From contig JALGQZ010000005.1 of assembly GCA_023105745.1 (NCBI GenBank), forward strand, positions 64,160,019 through 64,224,018: a stretch of 64,000 bases of DNA, given 5' to 3'. Position numbers and translations under genes: made by a program. Shown one piece after another: positions 36,924 through 48,006 of the stretch. This DNA comes from Austropuccinia psidii. Lineage: Eukaryota > Basidiomycota > Pucciniomycetes > Pucciniales > Sphaerophragmiaceae. The notes beneath the pieces are model-generated. The model saw only the letters and a program-made list of their open reading frames with translations, had not been told where the DNA came from and ran no database searches. Within the stretch, counting starts at the first letter, position 1. Each line of letters opens with the position of its first letter.

Positions 36924-37884
36924 GATACGAGAAGAAAATTAATTTTCTTGAATTTTTTTAAATTTTGAATGAATTGAATTTATGGGTATTTTAAAAGAAA
37001 AAAATCGATTTTATTAGTTGAAGTTATTTAATTGAAGTTGAAATGTAAATAGAAAAAAAGTTAACTATGAATAAAATGTGGCAATGACCATATGCAAAGT
37101 ATATGAATGAAAATAATTTACTTGAATTACAGCATTAGAGGAAATGAAGCAGTTGATGCAAGATTATAAGTGTTATGAACACTGTATTAAGGCGCGTACG
37201 TATATAGAAAAAAAACCAGTAGAAGAAACTCGAAAGACACAAAAAAGTTTCGATTGATAATTATTATAGAAATAAGCTACACTTAAATTAAAAAAATAAA
37301 TAAAATAAAAACAATCACAATTACTTGTGGAGTAAAATATCATGAGAAATCCAGTTTTGCGAGTGTGAACTTGTAGTTCCTCCTTAATATTAATATTTCC
37401 TAAAAAGAGACCCCGTTAGTGTTAGTAAGATAAAAAAACGAAATATGTGCGATATAGTTCAAGCTTATTTGAAGTCCTTCACCCCTTTGTTAACTTTCCA
37501 ATTACAGTAAACTTACTGTACCTGGTCTAACCTTAACTCTAACATAGTTAGATTTATAATATAACTAGGTTTGTTCCAAACTCAGCTCAACAACCTTCCA
37601 CTGCCTTCGCGTCATGAAGAAATTCTTCTGACCATTCTGCCTCTTAAAGATAAAAGTAAGGCTGCCACCCAAACCCAGGCAAGCAAGAGAATCCCCTTAG
37701 GGGAGGACTTTGAGGTCAAGGTCTGGGAAAAGCTTCATCAGAAGATAATTTCTGGGCTCTGAAGGGGATGGGGTTTTTTATTGAAATAATGGGTTCCTGG
37801 GTCCCCAGTTTTTTTTGGTTGAAAAAAATCTCAATTTCATAAAGCAAAAAAATAATAAGAAACTAAAAAAAAAAGCTAAAAAGA
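36924..37884. other. Downstream flank of the chitinase, one orphan ORF
   Basis: AT-rich except for a short 64-codon ORF at 37571-37762 (hydrophilic, no motif recognised, no start context). It may be a fragment of another repeat. Nothing else was seen. Confidence 0.4.
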
Positions 37885-38107
37885 TGTTGAGAAAGGAATC
37901 CCCTTTCGAGGTTAATGAAAAGACAACGTAGTAGGAAACGGGTTAGTATGAAATCAAGCTATCATTTGGAAGGTATTAGTTTGAATACTTTGAGAGATTG
38001 AGCTTTGATCATTGAGAATGGACTGTGAGCTATCACGTTTTAAGATAAAAGATCTCATCCACCATCAAACCTACAGTGCTGAGGATATATAAGCACGATG
38101 TTACAAA
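37885..38107 (+). repeat. Possible left part of the 5' LTR of Copia element 2
   Basis: It starts TGTTGAGAAAGG and contains GATATATAAGC at 38086-38096, 12 bp before the Copia 1 insertion. With 43226 to about 43681 (after one copy of the ACAAA duplication) it would form an LTR of roughly 0.7 kb directly upstream of the Copia 2 gag. No second LTR survives to confirm the ends. Confidence 0.3.
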
Positions 38108-38673
38108 TGTTGAAAACTATAACAAACCAGAACCTTCCATCAGGAGGTTCCATTCATTCAACCAAAGTTATTTCCAACCTAACCACTTATTTAAACCTCT
38201 GTTGAATCCTCACCATCTCGCAATCTCTAACCTAACCACTACAACCGGTTACCCACTCTCACCACGATCTCACCTTCTTTCTTTTCTTTTATTTCTCTCT
38301 CTCTCCGTTTCACTCATCAGTACTTAAACCATTCTTTTCTACCCAACCTTCTTCTTTTTCCTAAGAAAAACATTCTTACCCAATTCCAATCTTTTTCTCT
38401 AAAAATATCAACTTATTTAAATCTTATCATTAACCTTTTATCAAATTATCATAACTCCACTATCAATGTGCAATATTTCTCTCCTTTTTTGTATCATTTC
38501 TCTTTTACTAATACTTTTGTCTTTAGCATACGTTGTTCCATTTGCATGTGTATCTTAGCCTACTATTATCATTTCATATTAATCCCTTGTCCTTTAGGTA
38601 CTTAGCTTTACTAAAATCTCACCGCATTATTTTTATTGAAATATATCTTTAGTTTTATGTCTAAATTTTAACA
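38108..38673 (+). repeat. 5' LTR of Copia 1
   Basis: 566 bp, TGTTGAAAACTATAAC to TTTTAACA. It is shorter than the 3' LTR mainly because a block near CACTTATGTTTACC (present in the 3' copy) is missing. Confidence 0.93.
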
Positions 38674-38687
38674 GATTTACAGTCTTG
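38674..38687 (+). promoter_or_regulatory. Primer-binding site of Copia 1, tRNA-Tyr anticodon-arm type
   Basis: GATTTACAGTCTTG abuts the LTR with no gap and has no TGG start. Its reverse complement CAAGACTGTAAATC is, as I recall it, the 5' half of the anticodon arm of fungal tRNA-Tyr (anticodon GTA). This would prime from a cleaved half-tRNA, as Drosophila copia does with initiator tRNA-Met. Confidence 0.55.
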
Positions 38688-38727
38688 AACTCCTTCCTCT
38701 CAACTAAAGGGAAAGTTACTTACGATC

Positions 38728-39410
38728 ATGGCTAACAATACAGATACCAAACACAAACAACCTCTTCCCATTATAATGGAAAACAACTTCCTGGAATGGA
38801 GAAGACAGACAATCGGTCTACTATGGCAAAAGAAGCTATATGTCCACTGCATCAAGGAAACTATTCCATCACTATCTGCAGAAACTCGTCCTTCAGCTGC
38901 AGACAACAAAATCATTGATTCCAACATTGAAACGTGCAACATCATCACCAATAGTCTCAACTCCACCACATTTGCCAAGATAGTTGCTGGTGATGAAGAA
39001 ATGTAAAATGCTTATCTCTTGTGAAGTAAACTAACTAATTGCTTTGCCTCATCCACCTTCAACAGCCAGGAAGAATCTGGAGTAGATTCTCCAAGATTAC
39101 CTACAACAGGAATTTACAATTGTTCATCTCAGAACTAAGGCAAAGCTTTAACAAAACAAAAACTGTTGGAATTGAAGTTGGTACAAAAACAATTGCATTT
39201 GCTATACTCACCAAACTTCCCAATGATTTCAATATCCTAATTGAGGAAGTCACCCTCAATACCAAAACTCAAGGGAGTCTTGATGCCATTTTCAACCTTA
39301 TACATGATGCAGCACTAATATCTTCTGTCAATTCTAATACAGAAAGTATAATGGCTCTAAACAGGGAAGTGTTCAGGTCAAAAACCATTCACTACTTCAG
39401 TAACATCTGA
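38728..39410 (+). pseudogene. Copia 1 Gag remnant
   Basis: The first 93 codons (38728-39006) are open from a good start about 40 bp after the primer site. They contain the Copia Gag opening (ENNFLEWRRQTIGLL). After TAA at 39004-39006 the frame is lost and a second piece is open at 39039-39410, continuing the Gag helical region. No zinc knuckle was found. Confidence 0.75.
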
Positions 39411-40735
39411 CATAATCCTCTGGCCAGTCACCCTCCAGAAAGAGTTTGGCAACTTCATCTGGAAAAATGCCCGGACAGATACCAAAAGGACACAAAGACC
39501 AACTATACCTTTGCGCAGGCACTGCTTACCATAGACAAACATTCAATACAAACTGATGTCTTAAAGATAGTTCTAGATACAAGTGCCTCTGATCACATGT
39601 TCAATGACAAAGGTTTCTTCTTGTCTCTCAATAAAATAAACAACTCAACCATCTCCATGGGCTGTGATTCCTCCTCTCTCACTGCAATTGGTAAATTTAC
39701 TGCAAAGCTTATCAATCAAAATGGAGTATGCTTGACATTAAAGAACTAACTATACATACCAAAATTGGACAGAAATCTTGTGGCCCTGTCTCAATTTGCC
39801 TTGAAAATAACTATCAAATCGACAGGTTAAAATGTAAATGTATTTCCAAACAATGCAAGGACTTCTTCCTTCCTGTGCCCAACAAGGAGAAAAGTTCTAG
39901 AAACAAAAGTGAAACTAGGTGTCAGGTGCCTCTCAACAAGAAATTGCCTATGGCATTGAAGATTGGGTCACCTCAACAACTAGGCAACTAAAACTCTTAT
40001 ACCAACATACAAAGCTGAAAGGGATGTCTTCAATTAGTGTGTTAAGGGTAAGCTGACTGGTATCCCTTTCTCCCACTTGTTTCAAACTGCCATGCATGCT
40101 CTGGATGTCATCCACATGGACTTATATGGACTGATGCATACACTATCTCTATCAGGGACCAAATTCTTTCTAATCCTGATAGATCAATTCACAGGCTACA
40201 CTACCACTAAATTCCTGAAGCAAAAAGAAGAGGCTTTCACTGCATTCAAAGAATACAAGATGTGGGTGGAGAACTTCCACCAAAGGAAAATAGTAAAGAT
40301 TGTGTCAGACAGGGGAGGAGAATTGGTCAATACTCATTTCAAAGAATGCACTAGAACAGAAGGATTTTAGAACTCTATCAGTACACATTACACTCCAGAA
40401 CATAATGGAGTAGTGGAAAGAGGTAACAGATTTGTATTAGAAAAAGATAGATGTTTAATGCAACAAGCGAGACTAACTGACCAATTATGGGCTGAAGCAA
40501 CATCTACCACCAACTTCCTAATCAATGTAGCTCCAAAACGCGACGGATTCACTCCATACAAAAGATGGTTTAACCAGAAGCCCCCGGTGTTGAACCTAAA
40601 GGTTTTTGGATGTAAAGCTTGGGTAAGAATACCCCCAATCAAAAGACAATCAAAATTCAAATTGATCATGTGGGAAGGAATTATGTTAAGCTATGAAAAT
40701 CATGCCTCAGCTTACAGGATTTTGAGGCTGTGAGA
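39411..40735 (+). pseudogene. Copia 1 protease and integrase remnants
   Basis: A protease motif DTSASDHMF lies at about 39576-39602. Integrase pieces follow: first Asp in HMDLYG (near 40117), second in SDRGGE (near 40305), and the Glu region NGVVERGNR (near 40404), where a TAG at 40367-40369 and a frame change interrupt the core. The downstream integrase (40413-40733) retains QARLTDQLWAEA and the GCKAWVRIP block. Confidence 0.85.
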
Positions 40736-41595
40736 CAATCAGGTAGTTATTAGCAGGCATGTAAAGTTTGATGAAACCTACTTTCCTACTCTACTTCCAC
40801 CTCTAAATTCAATGAAATTACATAATCCAATCTCTCTATTGAATCCTCTCAGCCCTCATACTGAAACTGATAGAAATCCTGCTGACAAAGATGACACCTG
40901 TAGTGAATGGGAAGATGAGCTCCATGATGCTATGGAAGAATTACCCCAAAGGAGGATCAGGGTAATTGTTCCAAGACATCCAACCCTCATCACAGGAGAC
41001 ATATCAGAGGAAAATATATCACCTTATCAAAGGAGAGCACATCAAACAGTTGAAGCAAGCGTGGTTCCAAATAACTACCAACATGCTATCAACAGCAAAG
41101 ACTGCAACAAATGGGAAGAAGAAATCTCAAAATAAGTAAACAGCAGGAAGAAGTTAGAATTTTGGAAAATCAGAGACAGAACACCCAAAGACCATCCAAT
41201 CACCTGCACTTGGGTGTTCAAGGTAAAAGAAGACAACCAAAAACAAGTGATCAAGCACAAATATAGACTTTGTGCACAAGGGTTTCATCAGATCCAAGGT
41301 CTAGACTACTCACAAACACTCTTTCCCACTGGCCAAATCAGCTTTCTATGTGCACTCATCTCAAACGCCACAGTCAACAATCTTAAATTCCACCAAATGG
41401 ACATGAAAAGAATGTTTCTCAATGCTCCACTAAATGAAAATATTTGTCTTTCAGTACCTGAAGGCATAGACATACCAAAAACCAAGGTTCTGCATCTCAA
41501 CAAAGCAATATATGGTTTGAAGCAGGCCCCTCTGGCATGTTACAACCACCTGGCAAAATGGTTAATCTCAGTAGGTTTTGTGTGTTAGTTTTCAG
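40736..41595 (+). pseudogene. Copia 1 RT, N-terminal half
   Basis: A linker piece (40812-41135) precedes RT. From 41214 the Copia RT is readable: VFKVKEDN, HKYRLCAQGFHQ, FHQMDMKRMFLNAPL (first catalytic Asp) and IYGLKQAPL. It ends at a TAG near 41586. Confidence 0.87.
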
Positions 41596-42598
41596 ATTTC
41601 TGTGGCTTCTACAGGGGGGATCCTACCCTATCCGGATCTACATTCATGTAGATGACTTGGCAATCTTTGGACCCAACGTAAAAACTTTGAAAGAAGAAAT
41701 CCAAGGGAAATTCAACATGAAAGATCTGGGTAAGGCAAATTTGCTCCTTGGAATAAAAATATTACATGAAAAAGCCAGCTTCTCTCTTTCTCAAGAGCAC
41801 TACATAAGAAACATTGCCAAAAATTTCAAAGTCACAAATCTTGCACCCATCAACACACATCTAAAACCCGGTCTACAATTCATGAAGGCCTCTAAAAGTG
41901 AAGTAGAAGTGTTCCAAAAATTGGGTTTAAACTACAGAAGCATCAAAGGAGCTCTCAACTACATCAGCACAAAAACCAGACTGGATATCACCTTTGCAAT
42001 CAGCCATCTATCACAATTTCTTGAATGACCCAGTCCCAATCACTGGCTGGCCAGTTTACAAGTACTTCACTATTTATATCACACTAAAGACAAAACACTC
42101 AATTATCACAACAAAAGAAAGTGAAACATCATTTCTTATGCCAATGCTGACTGGGGAAATTCACTTATTGACAGAAGATCCATAGGAGGCTATACACTCT
42201 TTCTCACCCATCACCTAATTTCCTGGGGAACAAAAAAACAGCAAACAACTTCTCACTCAACCACCAAAGCGGAATACAAATCTCTCTCCAATGCCTTGAA
42301 GGAAATTCTATGGTTCCAACAGCTCCTACAAGAAATCAACTTGGAAGTTCCAGGTAGTGTTCCAACACTCTACAATGACAATAAAGGCACCATTGACCTA
42401 GCTCACTCCAACATCAATCACAATGGCTTCAAAACCAAACATATGGATATCACGTTCCATTCAATCCGGGATCTCATCAAAAACCAGAAACTGGAACTCT
42501 TCTATGTCTCTACCCATCTAATTGCGGCAGATTTTCTTACCAAATTGGTGGGGAAGACCATTTTGCTCAGATCAAGGTCTTTCACAAATCTCTACTGA
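41537..42598 (+). pseudogene. Copia 1 RT catalytic part and RNase H
   Basis: After a frame change RT resumes with the catalytic IHVDDLAIFG near 41642-41671 and FNMKDLGKANLLLGIKI. RNase H follows in pieces, with the terminal block KTKHMDITFHSIRDL and ADFLTKLVGK at 42438-42550. The pseudogene stops 34 bp before the 3' LTR. Confidence 0.88.
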
Positions 42599-42620
42599 CC
42601 CTCCTACTCCCCTGTTCTTT

Positions 42621-42630
42621 GCAAGGGAGG
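42621..42630 (+). promoter_or_regulatory. Polypurine tract of Copia 1
   Basis: GCAAGGGAGG, one base before the 3' LTR. Confidence 0.75.
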
Positions 42631-42631
42631 C

Positions 42632-43220
42632 TGTTGAAAACTATAACAAACCAGAGCCTTCCATCAGGTGGTTCCATTCATTTGACCAAAGTTATTTTCA
42701 ACCTAACCACTTATTTCAACCTCCACTGAATTCTCACCATCTCACAATCTCTAGCCCAACCACTTATGTTTACCATCAAAAGCCACTACAACCAGTTACC
42801 CACTCTCACCACAATCTCACCTTCTTTCTTTTCTTTTATTTCTCTCTCTCTCCGTTTCACTCATCAGTACTTGAACCATTCTTTTCTACCCAACCTTCTT
42901 CTTTTTCCTCAGAAAAACATTCTTACCCAATTCCAATCTTTTTCTCTATAAACATCAACTTATTTAAATATTATCATTAACCTTTTATCAAATTATCATA
43001 AATCCACTATCAACATGCAATATTTCTCTCCTTTTTAGTATTGTTTCTCTTTTAATAATACTTTTGTCTTTAGCATACGTTGTTCCATTTGCATGTGTAT
43101 CTTAGCCTACTATTATCATTTCATATTACTCACTTGTCCTTTAGGTATTTAGCTTTACTAAAATCTCACCACATTATTTTTATTGAAATATATCTTTAGT
43201 TTTATGTCTAAAGTTTAACA
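42632..43220 (+). repeat. 3' LTR of Copia 1
   Basis: 589 bp, TGTTGAAAACTATAAC to GTTTAACA, followed by the ACAAA duplication. Confidence 0.94.
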
Positions 43221-43712
43221 ACAAAGACAGAATTCTAACATCTTCTACACAATCTCCTTTTACTATAATTTGAATATTTTGAATATTTTACTTCATTCTT
43301 ATTTTAAATACATTTATTGTAATGATAAACATCAACACAGCTCTACTAATTAGGCTTAGGGATTATAAAGGTACACATTCAGGTACATTCACTAAGTATC
43401 AAGAAGTCTATGTTGTACTGATTATATTTATAACAGTTTAGAGTGCTGCTGTGTGTTTTAATTGAAAAATCTGTATATTTTGTGTTTTAAACAATTATCT
43501 AAATCAATCAGGTACTTATCATTATTCAATCAAACATAGCTTTAATTTCCATTACTAACTGTTTCATTATTTCAAGTGTTATTATTTATTGGTTTTAAAT
43601 ATATATTCTAGTAGTTCAAAGACTTATTAACTTGAACTCATTGCATTTTAGTGAGAGTTAGTTATAAAATCACTATAAAACAGAACCAGAGATAGAACAC
43701 AATTTTATAGAT

Positions 43713-45361
43713 ATGGCTTCAGGGACTGGAATTGGAATTGAAATTCTGATTGTTGATTCATCTGATGAAGAAGTTATCCTAAAAACAAGAATGTTAAAAT
43801 TGGATACCCATAACTGGGTCCAGTGGAGCTGTCAAATGGAAAACTATCTTACAGCCAGACAATACGATGACCTGCTTATGCCACCCTTTGAAGAAATTAA
43901 GAGATCCTCAAAGTTTAGACAGAAAAACAGTAGTGCATTAGCCCACTTGTGGGGTTGTGTAAGCCCAGAACTAGAAGGAGTTGTATTAGATAATAAAACT
44001 TCCTTCTATGACACCTGGGAAGCTCTAGGGAATATTTGTGGGAAAAACTCAATAGTCACTATATGTGAAACCTTCTATGAGATGATATCTCTGAAATACA
44101 AACCAGAATCATCTCTGAAAGCACTCATTCACAGTTTCCAAAAGCTATGTGCCAGATATAACTCTATCACATCAGAAAAAGAACTCAAAGCAACATTCCC
44201 GCCCAAACTGCTAGCCGCTATGTTTATTCAAAGTCTTAATGGAGATAAAGAACTGACCGGGTTGGTAAAGACTCTTTACAATATAAAACCTTTTGCTTTG
44301 GCTGCAGTTATTAGTCAGGTTGCTATTGAACTCTCAAGATGCCAACCAAATGAGCAAGCACCTTTTGCTGGTTCTTCCAACAAACCAATGCAAAAAGCCA
44401 AATGGGACAATCAAAAACAAAGAAATAAGGGTTGAAGGAATGGGAAGAAGTATGACAGAGATGGTCCATCTGATAAAAATGACTCAGACAAGAGAATAGA
44501 AAACATTGAAAAAATGCTGGAGAAACTTCAAGCTTCAATGAAACCTCAGTCCACTCATCTTACAACTGAATCAAATATTAAGACTGTTAGTTACAACTCT
44601 GAAGCCTTTATGGTCAAAGAAGATATGATATTTACTGTCAACAACAGCAATGAAATATAACTTGACTCAGGAGAAGGTAAATCGGGTGTAAATAATCTAA
44701 AATATTTAAGTAACTGCATGGCTATAAACCATCAAATCAACACTTATGGTAGCACCGTACCAATAACCCATCAAGGAACATTGACTTTTAAAGGTATTAA
44801 GATCAGCCCAGTTTATTATACACCTAGTGGTCCTGTTAATCCACTTTCAGTATCAAAACTCTTGGATCATAACATTAAACCAGTTGTTAAAAAGGATTGT
44901 TTTCTACTCAAGCAGGGACAGACTATTGTGGCTGCCTTTGAAAGAGAAGGAAATTCGTTTGTCAGCAAATTAGAAGTCAGCAAAAAAAAATTCAACAGTG
45001 ATGGAAGAGATTGGCACAGTATCTTGGGTCACCCCAGCAATAATTATGTAAAATACTTACTAGATAAAAATCAAATCAAAGGAAACTTCACTCTTTCTTG
45101 GGACTGTGAGGTATGTGAATTGGCAAAAATCAATAATTGACCTCACACTTGTGCTTTGCCATCATCAAACTCTAGTTTCCATTGACTGCATATTGATACT
45201 TTGCAAAGCTCACCAGCCACTGAAGAAGGTATCAAGTATGTGCTGGTTCTTGTGGACAGCTATGGTAGATTAATTGTATTTATTTCACAAGCAAAAAAGA
45301 AAAAGCTCAGGCCAATATAGTGTTGTATCTCAATGAACTTCAAAATAAGGTAAATGTCACC
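43713..45361 (+). pseudogene. Copia element 2, Gag to integrase, truncated
   Basis: A second Copia element in one frame with stops at 44433-44435, about 44658 and after 45137. Gag (43713-44435) has the Copia N-terminal form (KLDTHNWVQWSCQMENYL). The protease site is degenerate (LDSGEGKSG instead of DSGA). The pre-integrase block is clear (LSVSKLL, DWHSILGHPSNN, CEVCELAK). The first integrase Asp is in HIDTL, and VLVLVDSYGR follows. At 45362 it is cut by an LTR of the TGTGAGCC family. RT and RNase H are missing from the window. Confidence 0.88.
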
Positions 45362-46210
45362 TGTGAGCCTTAGAGGTATTTTCATATACCCAAAAGACTG
45401 CAAATAACAAAATAAGACACAAATATAAAAAAAATAAATTTATTTATCTTATCAAAATAAAAAGAAAAATATAAATACAAATTTATATACAAAAATAAAA
45501 GAATTTAATTATAATTTAAAATAAAACTTACATTAAATTTTGAAATTATGAAAATGCATTTTTACTTGAAAAGATTAAGTAAAAATGAATTTTTAATAAA
45601 CTTAATGAAATCAAAATATTTTTGGTAAAAATTTACGTGAAATATATTATGACTTTTTATCAAATAAAGAAACTTAAGAAAATTACTTCACCATTGGATT
45701 CTTCATAAAAATATGGTGGGGTCACCTCTGGGTAAAATTTCTGTAACTCAACTCTAAATAAGCTTAAATTAAGTGTTTAGTATTTTCTGTACAAAAGTTT
45801 CAAATCCTCAAAACATTAACTTAATTCACACCACATGTGGTGCTAACCATCCATTTTTGTGTTAAAATTGAGGTGTTGTGTGTAGTTTAGAAGTTATGAA
45901 GAACTGAAGTATTTTCAATTGAAATGTCAAAATGTGCATGTGTATTACATAAGTGAACTGTAATTTAAATATGAGTTATCAATTTTTACAGTTTGGTACT
46001 GTAAAATTTTAATTTAATTGCATGTGTAAATTACAAATGTATTACATGATGAGGAATTAAAGAAAAAATAAATTGGAAAGATTAATTCTGGGGGGGAAAA
46101 GAACTCTAGCTCTAAGGGGGATCCAGACCCCCAAAATCCTTTCTTACAGGCATGGGATGTCAAACTCCATGCAAAAGGTCATCACTTTTGGCCTGGAATT
46201 GAGTCACAAA
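45362..46210 (+). repeat. Partial LTR, TGTGAGCC family, inverted relative to element 3
   Basis: It begins TGTGAGCCTTAGAGG and follows the first 850 bp or so of the element 3 LTR (reverse complement of 56131 downward), up to TTTTGGCCTGGAATTGAG. It then switches to unrelated sequence encoding the OTU protein. Its outer end interrupts Copia 2. It is inverted relative to the truncated LTR at 47731-47982. Confidence 0.85.
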
Positions 46211-46212
46211 GA

Positions 46213-47023
46213 AAATCACACAAGCCTGCCACCAGTTTAAATATCTATGATGCAATTGACTTGACCTGTGAGCATTGTCAAAGCAACTATCACACAAGTG
46301 ATGAATGCTCCAAGCTGTTTGTGAGTTTCTGATTCTTTTTAATGTAATTTTATGTTGTTTATTTTGATATTTATTCATTTTTTGGACTTATTTTATCAGA
46401 TAACTGGCTCAGAAGACTTGCCCAAGTCTATATTGAAATACACCTTCAAGGCCATCAATGTCCAGGGTGATGGAAACTGTGGTTACAGAACAGTATCCCA
46501 CTTCATTTACAAGACTCAAGATCAATGGGCTGATGTCAGAAGTGACTTGGCTGAAGAAATTCAACAAAATCAAGACCTTTATGAAGCCATGAACACCTTA
46601 ATTCCCTCAGTATCCTCTTATTTGGAAAGAATTGAATGGTATGAAGATGTTGGCCAGGCTCCAAAAATCAAGTGGATGTCCATGCCTGACATGGGGGATC
46701 CAATTGCAAATAAGTATAAAAGACCAGTTTTCTTTTATTCCACAGCCCAATCTTTTTCTTTTTTCCCTTATTTCTGTCCTCCAAATGATAATCCCCCCAT
46801 TTTCTTCTGCTTCTTGAATAGTTGTGCTCATTTTGTTCCTTTGGACATCATCATTTCTAAAGTTTATCCTGTCCCCCCCATTACTGTGAACTGGGAGATT
46901 CATGCCCAACCACAAGCCCTGGGGTGGGCTGATAAATTTAAGAAACACAGAATGTTGTATTTGTCCAAACTTCCTCCCCCCTCTCAGAAAAAACCCACTA
47001 TTTTGGAGGTTGATTCTGATTGA
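46213..47023 (+). pseudogene. OTU-type cysteine protease domain, MULE-associated, 5'-truncated
   Basis: Two exons, up to 46320 and 46400-47023, joined in phase 0 across a 79-bp intron (GTGAGT...TATCAG). The first exon carries a zinc-knuckle-like CEHCQSNYHTSDEC. The second carries an OTU domain with DGNCGYR (catalytic Cys codon 46478-46480), WADVRSDL, WMSMPDMGDPIA, and catalytic His in CAHFVPL (46829-46831), ending at TGA. This architecture (WxxVRxDL, MPDMG, HFV) is the OTU module found with MULE-type transposases in plants and fungi. The upstream transposase is absent; the frame runs back into LTR-derived sequence with no convincing start. The catalytic residues look intact, so the domain itself could be functional, but an expressed full-length gene is not supported here. 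Confidence 0.75.
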
Positions 47024-47159
47024 ATGATTTTTGTATATACAATTTATGCCAATTATCCCCCTCCTCAGTCATATTTATTGCTTAAATCCAACCTCAGTCT
47101 CATTTTTTATCAAACTTGTGGAACTTTTGTACTTGAAAATATTCATATTACACACAAGA

Positions 47160-47540
47160 GAAAAAACAGTTAAAAAAAACACTCATTGCGCCTTCACTTG
47201 TTGTCCCACCCAAAAAAATTTCCCAATTCATGAGCTTCTGGTTCTTTATTTTCCAGATTGAACCCTTTAATTTAAAAAAGAAATGAAGGAAATTCATAAG
47301 TGGGAAGTTATTAAATTCACCTTTTAAAAATAGGCATATTACAATGACGGGAAAAAACATTTGAAAAAAACCCCTTTTTGCGCCTTCACTTGTCCCAACC
47401 AAAAAAATTCCCAAAATTATGGGATTCTGGTGCTTTATTCTTCACATTGAACCCTTCATTTTAAAAAAAAAATAAGTAAATTCATAAGTGGGAATATTTT
47501 AAATGAATTTTTGAAAAAAATATGCCATTTTGGCATATTG
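47160..47540 (+). repeat. Diverged tandem duplication downstream of the OTU exons
   Basis: Two copies of about 190 bp (near 47160-47350 and 47352-47540) share TGCGCCTTCACTTG, AAAAAAATTCCCAA, a GGTTCTTTATT-like block, TTGAACCC and AAATTCATAAGTGGGA. The rest to 47730 is A/T-run rich and non-coding. Confidence 0.7.
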
Positions 47541-47730
47541 GCCAAATTTGTGAAATTTGGAAAAAAAAAATTGAAAAAATTTGTGCTTATTGACATGCCA
47601 AGTCGGGAAAAATATGGCAAAAAAAAATTAAAAAAATCCTCAAAACTGAGCCTGAGGAATTTTTTTTGAAAATTAAGGTCACTTACGTGTTTTTACTCAA
47701 AGCTTACGTGTGTTTACCAACACCCTTTAT

Positions 47731-47982
47731 TTATTTTTTTACAATTTTGTTAAAAATTTATTTTTACTTAATTTTTTCAAGTATAAATGTAATTTTACAA
47801 TTTCAAAATTTAATGTAATTTTATTTTGAAATTGTAATTAAATTTCTAATTGTGTATATGATTTTAAATTTATATTTTCATTTTCATTTTAATAATATAA
47901 ATAAATTTATTTTATTTATATTTATATGTTAATTTTATATTTGTGGTCTTTTGGGTATATGAAATTACCTCTAAGGCTCACA
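47731..47982 (-). repeat. Truncated 3' LTR of element 3
   Basis: From TGTGAGCCTT at 47982 (minus strand) it matches the 5' LTR for about 250 bp, then diverges abruptly at about 47730. Confidence 0.85.
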
Positions 47983-47993
47983 TTCCCTCCCCC
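47983..47993 (-). promoter_or_regulatory. Polypurine tract of element 3
   Basis: GGGGGAGGGAA on the minus strand, adjoining the 3' LTR. Confidence 0.8.
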
Positions 47994-48006
47994 TAAAAAA
48001 AGAATA

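Larger units (their letters stand above)
38108..43220 (+). mobile_element. Ty1/Copia retrotransposon 1, complete but inactive
   Basis: 5113 bp with LTRs at 38108-38673 and 42632-43220 (TGTTGA...TAACA) and identical flanks ACAAA at 38103-38107 and 43221-43225. Its domain order Gag, protease, integrase, RT, RNase H is that of Copia. A 14-nt primer-binding site touches the 5' LTR and a purine tract precedes the 3' LTR. The coding sequence is broken by many stops and frameshifts. Confidence 0.95.

Noticed and set aside
45362..47982. A MULE DNA transposon with 250-bp terminal inverted repeats
   Set aside because: The inverted arms are Gypsy LTR starts, one arm continues 600 bp further as LTR, and no 8-11 bp target duplication is seen; kept only as a finding about the odd structure.
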